In this document: positions 36,590 to 46,161 of the stretch, one piece after another
Numbering within the stretch: position 1 is the first letter of the stretch
How the letters are laid out: each line of letters starts with the position of its first letter
Assembly: GCA_032690845.1 (NCBI GenBank)
Contig: CM064422.1
Coordinates: 3,658,001-3,722,000, forward strand
Length of the DNA: 64,000 bases
Reading direction: 5' to 3'
From: Eleusine coracana subsp. coracana
Taxonomy: Eukaryota; Streptophyta; Magnoliopsida; Poales; Poaceae
Position numbers and translations under genes: made by a program
The notes under the pieces: generated by a model
What the model saw: only the letters and a program-made list of their open reading frames with translations
What the model was told of the DNA's origin: nothing
The model's database searches: none

Positions 36590-37570
36590 CAGCTTCGGAC
36601 CTGTACTTTTCACGTCTTAAAGAACGATTCAGCACCTGACAAACAACATTTTCACATCATCCCAACTGCGAAACCGAGGGCCACGATCAAAAATCAATCC
36701 ACTTGTTTATCCAAAACTTCGGAGTAATCTGTCCGGCACTCCAGGGGAGAATGAATCCTGTCCCGACAGTAAAAGTTTGTTCAGCAGCATCTAAGAGGAG
36801 GAAACAAGGGCACATGAACCGTTGTTTGAGCAAACGCAGCAGGGTCGATGGTGACCAATAAGGCAGACTTGTGCGATGACGACCAGAGTAGACTGTCGCA
36901 CCTCCAAAAGTGTTTTGATCATCAAGATAAACTGCACTAGTACCATTATCACGATGATCAAAATACTTTTAGATCCCACCAAACAAATGTCTTGAGAGTC
37001 TCTGCAGTGACAAAGATGTAGAACAGAAAATATCTATTCGCTTCAGAACCTGTACCTTTCAGGTCTTAAAGAACAATTCAGCGCCTCACAAAATAAGATT
37101 ACCACATCATAATCCATAAATCCAAACTTCGAAACGAGGACCACAATCTACAACGACCAATCGATTTGTTTATCCAAACTCTGAGAAAAATCTTTCCAGC
37201 ACTCCAGGGGCGCGCATGGATTCTGCCTCGACAGTCAAGTACGGAGATAGTCTAAAACTAACAGCCGCGATTGCGGGGCAAAGCTTACAACCATTTTCAA
37301 ATCTCTCGGCATCCACAAAATTTGTACAGAAGCATCTAAGAAGAGGAAACAAAGGCATATGGTTGTTCGATCAACGGCAGCAGAGGTCGGTGATGACCAA
37401 GGCAGGCTTGTACGATGACATGGTTCCAGAAAAACTATAGCACCTCAAAAGGTATCTTGATCATCGCAATGAACTGTAGCACTTCCAAAAAGATGAATTA
37501 TTGCTGGAGCAGATCCCAGCAATGAGATGTCTTCAGTTTCTGCAGGCTGACAAAGATGAAGAACAGTAAA
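36590..37570. repeat. Tandem direct duplication of a ~450-bp non-coding unit
   Basis: The unit at about 36590-37035 recurs at about 37040-37570. Shared ordered words include CTTAAAGAACRATTCAGC, TTGTTTATCCAAA, CACTCCAGGGG, AGCATCTAAGARGAGGAAAC, GGTGATGACCAA/GGTGACCAATA, TTTTGATCATC/TCTTGATCATC and TGACAAAGATGWAGAACAG. Copies are diverged with small indels. Neither contains a plausible coding frame. The pair lies between GST2 and the TCP gene. Confidence 0.75.
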
Positions 37571-39000
37571 TTGACATATCCCAGCAATCAGATGTCTTCT
37601 CATATTATAATGCAGGAACACATACATTGAGACATCAAAATCATTCTTTTGCAGAATGGGTACATTCATCATTCATGTAATGATAAAAAGACTAAAGGTG
37701 ACCATGCTTTTGCATGCAATGCATATTGATATCATGGTGGACAATAACAAATACATTTTCAATATTTTAAATCACCCTACTGGGACAAAGAAGATGCAGA
37801 AATTCATTCCAGGAAGAACCATAATAATGCAGTTAACTAGTGCAACAAGAAATAGCCCTTTTCAACTTGTTGGTTTAGGCTGCTTTTCTAACTATTAATT
37901 ATCTATCATGAATGAAACATTCAGGGTTTCTCCCCAAAATTAGTGATTAAAATGTTAGCAGTAAAAATCACACTTTCCATCAGGTGGTTTAGATTTAGAA
38001 CATTCAGAGTACCCCTCCATAAATGTATTAAATCTATATTGTTCCAGAAATACATATACTAGTGACAACCAAAAACAATTAAGGAGTCAGTTGACTAAAA
38101 TAGATACCAAACAAAATAGCAACTCTAGGTGGTTATAGGAAGCACTAATACCAAACAAAATGCCAAAGTGTGCATTGTGCAGCATAGCCTAGGTCTCCAA
38201 CCAGGAAGCACTATGCCAGAATCTGATTGAAAGCTACATTCAATCAAAGACTGTAACTGTCTATCTCACTTTAGAAGTTTGGAGCTTTAGGTAGCACAGT
38301 TCAAGGAAAACAACAGAAATGGATGAGGTATATCTATTCTTGAACAAAAATAAGTAGTTATTGAGAGCCATCACCTAATAATAACACCAATTAAGAGATT
38401 TTGATGCCACAACAGATATATGGCATCAGTAGCGAGCCATCTTGACAAAGAAATGAAATGTGTTTTCCTATCAGACAAGCCACCATGAAAAGTACTTCTC
38501 TTTCCATGGCAATACACTAAAAATCAGTACCCAAGAGGTTTATGCTGGTTCAGGTTTCACATTATCGAGGGTCTTAACGAGTCCCAAGTTCTTGAGCTAG
38601 AAGGTGGTTTTAGCTTAAATGCATAAGCTGTTGAAGATTATGTAGTAACTAAAAGCAGTTAGGTTGAAAGTCAGCTTACAGCAGCTAATCAAAGCCTTAT
38701 GGTGGGACCTAGTATAGTGGCATGATACATTCACCATCTTACTATTTTATTTTATTTTAAAAAAAGAATGGCAGACCTTTCTTGCAAGAACATATCATCA
38801 GCATAATCCAAAATGTGAAGGCGATCTGAGCGAAAATAGAATTTATGGATTCTAGTAGTACACTTCTATTTCAAAAGATATCTGAGTCTACAGTAAAGAT
38901 CTATGACCACAACAATATAATTATTTCAATTTATAGTGACCTGTTTTGGTACTCAAAGTTTGCATTATTCAAAATGCTATGCCGATAGCCAAAAGGATGA
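37571..39000. other. Intergenic stretch upstream of the 190-bp repeat
   Basis: AT-rich with no open frame of note and no recognisable transposon ends. An A/T-rich run lies at 38741-38768. It may contain 3' UTR exons of the minus-strand TCP gene if the candidate UTR intron is real. Confidence 0.35.
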
Positions 39001-39310
39001 AACCTCTTCCTTATTACAGTGCAACAGTAAAAAATCAGGTGACTGTACTACCAGATTACTCCGTATTTCCCATGACTTGTTGAGGTGAAACAAATTCTTT
39101 TCTAAAATGAGCAGTAACTTGCTTCAGTTTAAGGTACTCAAAGTCTGCATCATCCAAAATGCATGTTCTATGCCAACAGCAATACAAAGGGAAAATCTGA
39201 AAGTACAACGGTACACAATAAGGTGACTGTACTACCAGATTACTCCGTATTTTCCATGACTTGTTGAGGCGAAACAAATTTCTTTCTACTATGAGCAGTA
39301 ACTTGCTTCA
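39001..39310. repeat. Direct repeat, ~110 bp, spaced ~180 bp
   Basis: The segment at about 39025-39135 is repeated at about 39210-39318. Both contain GTGACTGTACTACCAGATTA, CTCCGTATTT, CCATGACTTGTTGAGG and GAGCAGTAACTTGCTTCAGT, with few differences. Non-coding. Confidence 0.75.
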
Positions 39311-39747
39311 GTTAAGGGTTGCAACAGCCTTGTTGTTCATGCATACCCAATGTGTTAAGCCCTTTCAAGCATTGCAAGGACGTAGCTACAACCTAGAGCA
39401 ATTTAATACATTAAAATGCAATGCAGGCCAATCAGGACCCATGTGATCAACATGAAACAGGATCCTAATCCAGTGAGGAGCAAATGACACCTGTTAGGCT
39501 AGACCATGCAAAGTCGAGCTAAAATGCAATACTGACGTCTGAAATCTCGACACCCGTCAGCTGAATAGAACAAGGCCAGTGTTTCATGGGATTTAGGAGC
39601 ACGAGGCGGCCTCGAGCGCAACCAAGATAGAAAGTAATCATTCCAAATTACTACCAAGTACTACTCAAATTGAAAATCAAGTCGAATTGAAAAAATCTTC
39701 CACGTTTCGAGAGGTGATTGGCACCATACCTTTTGAAGAATGCGCAG

Positions 39748-40893
39748 TCAGTTCTTGGTCTTCTCCTTCATGCCGGAGTGCCGGAAGCCGTCCCAGAGCT
39801 GCAGCGCGGCGGACGCGGAGAGCTGGTTCTCGGACGCGGGGTGCGCCGCCCCCGCAGCAGCGGCGGAGTGGCCGAAGAGGAACGGCTGGAGCTGCTGGTG
39901 GTGGTGGCCTGAGGAGAAGCTGGCCTGCGAATTGGACTGAAGGGTCCCCCTATTGGCGGCACCCAAGAAACCCGAGGACATGGAGAAGTTGAGGTTGTAG
40001 TCCCCCGCGGGGGCCGAGGCCGGCGCCAGCGCGTCGGTGAAGTGATGATGTGGCATCTCGACGGATGTGATGGGGAAGCTGAATGGCTGCGCCGGGACCA
40101 ACCCGAACGGGGGCGCATTGCCGAACTTGACGCCGGTGAAGAGCCCGTTGGCGGCGGCGGCGGCTTTGTCGTCGGCGCAGTCAGGGGCGGCGTTTGGGGC
40201 TGGAGCCTGCCCCCACGCCTGCTGCCTGTGGTGCTCGGCGACGCCGGTGAGCAGCTCGGTGAAGGACGCGGCCTGCGCGGAGGAGGTGCTGGCGACGGTG
40301 ACCTCCCTGCTGTCGGAGCGCGAGAGCGAGAGCTCCGACCCCTTGCTGGTCTCGGACGTGCTGCCGCTTCCTCCCGGCGACGACTTGCTCTGCTTGACCT
40401 TGGCCACCATGAGGTCGGCGGGGTCGGACGACGGGACGGCGGCGAAGGCGGCGGGGTCGAGCTCGGGGAGCTTGTCGATGGCGTCGGCGGCGGCGTTGAT
40501 GAGCCACTCGATGGCCTTGCTTGGCTGATCGTAGCCGAGGCGGTCCTGCAGGTCGTAGAACTGGATGGCGGTGGGCACGGAGAGGCGCACGCGGCGGTCG
40601 CGGATGCCCTTGGCCGTGTACACCTTGCTGTGCCGGTCCTTCCCGCCCGTGGCGCCCCGCATGCGGCAGATCCGCGACGCCGTCGTCCCCATCGCGCCGC
40701 CCGCCTGCTGTTGCGGCGGCGGCGGCGGGGGCAGCGCCGGAGGCGGGTGGCCCCACGCCGCCGCCGCCGGCTCCAGTGGCTCGATGCCGCCCCTCATCAT
40801 GGCGCCGCCGCGGGCGCGCTTGGTGCCGCTGCTGACTTGCTGGGCCCGCGCGGCCCCATCCCCTGCTCCTGCTGCTGCGGCTCCGTCCTCCAT
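39748..40893 (-). CDS. PCF6: Class II (CIN-clade) TCP transcription factor, PCF6-like
   Basis: Intronless coding region of 381 residues. The basic helix-loop-helix TCP domain spans about residues 85-143. The basic region reads KDRHSKVYTAKGIRDRRVRL, followed by SVPTAIQFYDLQDRLGYD and PSKAIEWLINAAADAIDKL, the CIN form. The rest is Ser/Ala/Pro-rich, with a C-terminal NRGTLQSNSQ block that encodes the miR319 target. CIN TCPs restrain cell proliferation in leaf margins and influence senescence and jasmonate synthesis. I chose MEDGAA as start because it sits about 40 bases after the position expected for transcription start from a TATA-like CATAAAA at 40963-40969. The frame stays open upstream but has leader-like composition. 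The name follows the rice syntenic gene as recalled, so orthology is likely but not proven. Confidence 0.9.
   Translation of the reverse strand: MEDGAAAAGAGDGAARAQQVSSGTKRARGGAMMRGGIEPLEPAAAAWGHPPPALPPPPPPQQQAGGAMGTTASRICRMRGATGGKDRHSKVYTAKGIRDRRVRLSVPTAIQFYDLQDRLGYDQPSKAIEWLINAAADAIDKLPELDPAAFAAVPSSDPADLMVAKVKQSKSSPGGSGSTSETSKGSELSLSRSDSREVTVASTSSAQAASFTELLTGVAEHHRQQAWGQAPAPNAAPDCADDKAAAAANGLFTGVKFGNAPPFGLVPAQPFSFPITSVEMPHHHFTDALAPASAPAGDYNLNFSMSSGFLGAANRGTLQSNSQASFSSGHHHQQLQPFLFGHSAAAAGAAHPASENQLSASAALQLWDGFRHSGMKEKTKN
39932..39952 (-). promoter_or_regulatory. miR319 target site in the TCP coding sequence
   Basis: The minus strand reads GGGGGACCCTTCAGTCCAA. This pairs with miR319 (recalled as UUGGACUGAAGGGAGCUCCC) over its whole 5' part, with mismatches only near the microRNA 3' half. 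The site encodes GTLQSN, the position where miR319 sites fall in other CIN-TCP genes. It predicts post-transcriptional repression by miR319. Confidence 0.88.
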
Positions 40894-41879
40894 CGTCCCC
40901 GCACGCCGCAAGCGCTCATACGCTGCTGGCTGCGAGAAGGAGAGGGAGAGAAATGCGGCGTGTTTTATGGGACGGGATGGAAGGGAGCAGGAGCTCCTGC
41001 GCTGGGATGCGTGGGCTGGCTGGCGGTTTCTGGGAGGAGGGCGGGCGGCTGCGGCTGCTGAAATGTTTGTGGTGGTGGCAACGGCAACGGCTGGACGCTC
41101 CTCCCGTCCTGTCTCCGGCGTGCGTGTTGGTGGTGATGCGCGCCGGCCCGGCTGCTGCCCCTGCTCGAGCGCCGCGAACGGTCTTATCCCCACGCGCCCC
41201 TGCCACGCCTGCCTAATCGCCCGTAGTCGTGCCACCTTTTCCTCGCTGTTTTTGCCTGCCCCGTCTCCACCCTCTCTCTACTCTCTCTCTCCTCACGCGG
41301 CGGGCGCTGCGGCGAGGCAGAGACTCGACGCTCGGGCCGGCGCAGCAGAGTAGCTAGCGGGGAACACAGTTCAGCGGCGGCGACAGGCTTTAGAGGGCCC
41401 GGGGGCAGCAGCAGATCTGCTTGCTGCCGTCTGCGGCACTGCACTGCCCTGCCCCTGCCCGCGCGCACTTGTCAGTAAACCGGTCGGTCGGACCGCTCTG
41501 ATGAGTGCGAGTGAGGACTGGGGTGTGATGCCGCGCCCGTACGGCGTTTACTGCCGTGCCGTGCGTAACGGATAGCTGTTGCTACTCCTACTTGCTACTG
41601 CCTGCTGGCTGCTGCAGCCCCCTAGCGCGCCTACTGGGTTTTACTACTACTCCTACTCCCGCACTGTTTTGCTTGCCTTTTCCACGCCGGCGTGCGCGTG
41701 GCAAACCTCGCGTGTGTGCCTACGGCTACGGTGGCGGTGCTACCATACCATACATTGAGCGGTGCGTATGAGTCAGTATGATCAACCATCGCTAGTTCAT
41801 CCTCCATTGCCGATTTTCATTGGCTAGAAGCAGGAACATGCCACATTTCACTCCCTCTTTATTAATACCACTAAATTTT

Positions 41880-42540
41880 TTTTAGGGATTTAGAAGCATG
41901 GGAAAATCTATCAATCATCAAATTGTTTTCAAAATATCATGGCGGTCAAACATGCAATGCATTCGTCGAACAAAACAAAATAGCTACTGGTGTCACTTGC
42001 CGTTACACTTACAGTGTCATCACGGCTAATAGACGTTCGTAAACATGTACATTCTCGTGAAGTTACCAAACTTTGTTGGCGTCGTGGCACGCCATAGAAC
42101 CATCCGGTGACACCGTCGATTCATCGATGGCTTCAATGTGGACACCAACCAAGAGCGATTTTGAATCAATACACGGACACTTTGCTTCCTTCCAATTGAT
42201 GATTGTAGCATGTCTCGCTACTGAGGGGAACATAGAAAATGTATCTAGCTATATGGAAGTTTTTCTGTCATGCCCCGTGCATTATTGAATATAAATAAAA
42301 CATGATGATTTTCTCCCCCATGCATTGTGCAACTGATATCACGCCAAATTGTTTTTAAAGTGTTATGACGATCAAACATGCTACAGAGTGATGAAACAAG
42401 ACAAAATAGGTACTCACTGTCACCTCCGTTACATATACAATATCATTACAGCTAATAACCTCCGTTACATTTACATTCTCTTAAGATTAACATGCTTCCA
42501 TTGATGTTGCGTGGCAACATCGAACCGTCCAGGAACCACC
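41880..42540. repeat. Diverged direct duplication
   Basis: About 41920-42095 and 42340-42510 share, in order, TTGTTTTCAAAATATCATGG/TTGTTTTTAAAGTGTTATGA, CGGTCAAACATGC/CGATCAAACATGC, ACAAAATAG, CTACTGGTGTCAC/GTACTCACTGTCAC, GTTACA, CATTCTC and GTTGGCGTCGTGGC/GATGTTGCGTGGC. Spacing is about 420 bp. Non-coding and clearly old. Confidence 0.6.
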
Positions 42541-45500
42541 CTGGCTCCGTGAGAGAGTGGTCGCATAATTATTAGGAAGAAATAAAAGTTGTTAGTTGTT
42601 ATCACGCTCGAAGTCTCCATCATTTTTTTAACTATGTGCTATGCATTCATGCCATCAGTTCTAAAAATGTTTTCAGCTATATCATCATATGCTACCCATT
42701 GATACACAAGACTAGTATAATCTACTCCATATCATATCATTGATATATTAGAATGTTATGCATGACAAATGCACCCAAACGATGATATAGATGGAATTAT
42801 ACATTTTGGAACACTTGAGCAACAAATTTGCACCAAATGGAGTACAGGTAATCGCTTGTAGCTGTAGTATTAAATGAGTTCGCCCTGCCTCAATCCAAGT
42901 GTTTACTCGGAGAGTTTAAAATCCCACTTTCCCATGAAAATGTTTATTTGAATCGTACAGTATCAGGTTCAAAAAAAGAAAATCGTACAGTGTCTCTTTC
43001 TTCCGGCGCCCAATAATAAATTCCACATCCGGTGCAGCACAACGCAACGGCTTTTCCCTTTCGGTTCCGCGTCTTTAACGGCGCCGATGAAAAAACCCAC
43101 AACAACAACAATAATTGTGATTTGGCGACAGCTGGCTGCCGTCGGCGCGGCTGACATCTCTCATCTCTGCGCTGCGCCGGCCGGGGGAGAGCGATCAGAA
43201 GGTGACGGCGGCATCCACGAGACGCGAAGCGAGCTGCACATGTCGATTCAGGCCTGCAGGGGCAGCAGTACCCCGGTCCCCTCCATTGATTTGACAGTCG
43301 TCTCCTGCACCCTGCAGGCGTGTGACGACGAGCATCGATCTCCATGTTGGATGGATGCAGGTCAGGGTCAGCTGCAGTGCGGCACAAGGAAATCGTTTGC
43401 TCGTTTTCAGGTGACGTCGAAAAATTGTATGTTTACACGACCAACATAAAGGTGAGCCAATCGGCTGGTGGGTGATGAGAGAGGAGGGGAAAGTCCTTTG
43501 TCAGCTGCGGCGAGGAGGGCGCATGCATGCATGCATCACCACTATCTTTTCTTTTCCTTGTAAAAAGCGACACATGCCTCGATTCCCCGCAGAAGCTTTC
43601 ATCAACTAGCTGGGTCGGGGGATTTGCATTTGGCAGGCAGAGGCTCGTATAGCTACTAGGCGGTGATGAGCGATGGAAAGCAGCGCCGCCGCGTGGCCTG
43701 CCGGAGGAAAGGAGGCCAAGTGGTGGCGTCGTCGTGAGGAAGAAGAAATTGATTAGGCGGTTGGTTAAACAAAGTGCCTGGAAAAAGGCTTGTTCGATAG
43801 ATCGCGCAGCGGCAGCAGCAGGCAGTCCTAGTTTAGTGGTGGTGGGGTTGCTTAATTCCGTTTTAGTACGACGGGATATTAGATTAGTGTTGTTCGTCGC
43901 GATACGCGGTACGGCCCGTGTGAAAATGCGGGCGAGGGGGCGGCCGCCGATGATTGGCTGCTCCTCGCCGCTTGTTCAGTCGCCATTGGCTGCGCCGGGA
44001 GACACGTTTCGGATGGGGATGGATGGATCAGCAGCTCGATTACTATTACTTGGAAAACGATATGTCGTTCACGATTTTTCTGAGGAAGAAATGCATTTTC
44101 TGCCATTGAATAATACTAGTATCTTGAACATTGACTTGTTTTACTGGTTATTATCATGAGACATCATTTCATCAATATCCTGATGAATATTGCAGGCAAA
44201 TACTTATGTGATCGCTCCGATGAGAATGAGATCACGGCGATGGCCCAAACGAGCACTTAATTACACCCCGGAGGCGTCTGCGACAACATGGCCCAAACGA
44301 GCCGCAGAGCACTGGCTCAATCATGGAATTGTGGGCCAGACACTGTATACTACCACCGGTCTATGAAAAACAGAGCACCTCAAGCTCAAGCAGGCGATGC
44401 AACACGCTATAGCTAGTACAGTAGCTGCTTTTTGTACTGCGTCTGTAGCTTGATGAGATCACGGCGGCTGGACCTGGAGCGTTGAACAGCGGTCAGTTGC
44501 TTGGGAACCCGAGTTGATCTTAGCCAGCCGCCACGGTAACAGTGGCAGACTTTGTTGTGAAAAGTTGAACATCACATTATCTCTCTTAATGATCAGATGG
44601 GAACATCATTAATCGTCTGACAGGGACGCTGTGCAAGTCGAGGCAGAGCCTCTGAACAAAATTCAGCCTTCCCATTTGTGTGGATTGGTTTCTTCATCTG
44701 GCCGGGCCGCAGATCGGTTCCTCCGTCTTGATGGGTCGTCAGGCATGCATGCTGTCCACACTCGTCTGAAATCATACGGCAATGCATACGGATGGTGATG
44801 ACCACAACAAGGTTTGAAGGTTAGTTCCGTGATTCGCCAGACCTAAACAAGAAGCGAGGACTCTAGTCTTTTTTTTCTTTGAGAAAGGAAGGGGATTAAA
44901 AAGATGCACCTGAGTCCTGACGTGTCCGGAGGAAATGGAACGGATGAACATTACAACTACAGGGCAACGAGAAAGAACTGGAGATAGCTTACCATCGCCA
45001 CGTACTTTAGCAGCAAGCAAGTGCTATAGCATTTGCGCTCGCAGGTCACGACCTAATCCGATGACTGAAAAGAACGCGGCCTGAGGTGTGCTTGCATTGA
45101 GCTTTCTACCTTATCAAGATCAGTAGCTTGACTGTCACGTCGGCTAAGAAGGACGCTGCACTGGTACACTCACATCTCCTGGTTCATGCATGTGTGTGGT
45201 CGTGGTCTCCGGTTGAAAAGCGCGGGAGCCGCATGTTGTCACGACCGAATGATTGTGCTGGTTGACGCGTTGATGTCACTGATGGAGGCTTACGCGCCTG
45301 CCAGATGTGTAATCTTCACGCTCCGCGGCACACTCATGGGGTCATCATCGAGTGCTGATAACCCCAGCAAGCATCGCAGTGACCTTCAGACTCACGGCCC
45401 TTTTGGTGATTGCATGGATGGCACGGTGGAGGTGGTCACTTCAGTGATGGAGAGAGCTTCAGAATATGACATTTTTTTTTTGGGAGGATAAGAATAGGAC

Positions 45501-46001
45501 ATTGGGGCGCAAGAGAAGGAACTTGAGAGTCCAGGCTGCCGACAAAGCAGGTTTGGTTTCTTACAGTTACTGCTCAGGTTGCAGATGGAGATGATTTTGA
45601 TAGGACCAGTGGTGACGTGTTAAGTGTGTTGAGGATTTCGATCTCAGGGTACTAGTTTGATTCAGGTGCAAGCTAATGACTGCAGACAAGCAATTTTACG
45701 AGGTTCATTTCACTGGCGGCATGACGCTCCGCTTTGTAGCAGCAGGACGGCCATGGCATCGGCCGCAGAACAGGTCACGTGTGCTGTCCAGTAGCACATG
45801 CGGCGGCCAAGATTGCTTCAATAGCACTCCCTGCTTATGCTGCGAGTGTGCGTACAAACCTGTAACTACGCTATTACCAGAGTTTCATTTCAAAGGCACT
45901 GCTGTGCATGCACGATCCTAATGGGAACACTAGGAAATCTCCAGGTGATCCGGATGCATAACAGATGTCTTGGGAACTATCTCTGAACTGCAGTTTCTTT
46001 C

Positions 46002-46088
46002 GACAAGGGCAGAACCCAGCATATCGTTTTGACAAGGGCAGAACCCGGCATACCGTTTTGATAAGGGCAGAACCCGACATATTGTTTA
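46002..46088. repeat. Minisatellite, 29-bp unit, three copies
   Basis: The unit begins GACAAGGGCAGAACCC and ends with a T run. It occurs three times head to tail with a few substitutions (AGCATATCG, GGCATACCG, GACATATTG). It lies just downstream of the ALIS gene's last exon. Confidence 0.85.
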
Positions 46089-46161
46089 GCCTAACAACGA
46101 AACCAGTGTTTGTTAGATGGCGCCTACAGGCTTCCACATACATACACATAAGGCTGGCTCC

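Larger units (their letters stand above)
40894..46161. other. Gene-free stretch between TCP and the ALIS gene
   Basis: 41-41.5 kb is the GC-rich TCP promoter and leader. 42-43 kb holds a diverged direct duplication (see repeat entry). 43529-43544 is a short GCAT tandem repeat. 44873-44882 is a T run followed by GAGAAAGGAAGGGGATTAA, resembling a LINE or SINE tail. No open frame has a recognisable product; the frame at 43734-44159 plus is the longest and looks random. Confidence 0.4.

Noticed and set aside
39748..41235. TCP reading frame extended 114 codons upstream of MEDGAA
   Set aside because: The extension crosses the likely TATA and leader region, has no family similarity and is leader-like in composition.
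43734..44159. 141-codon open frame in the 41-46 kb gap
   Set aside because: No recognisable domain and no promoter or splice context.
44870..44900. T run with GAGAAAGGAAGGGGATTAA as a LINE or SINE tail
   Set aside because: Too short to assign; no ORF2 residues upstream on the relevant strand.
46002..46088. Regular short repeats resembling a tiny CRISPR array
   Set aside because: Copies are contiguous without spacers and the genome is plant nuclear DNA; it is a minisatellite.
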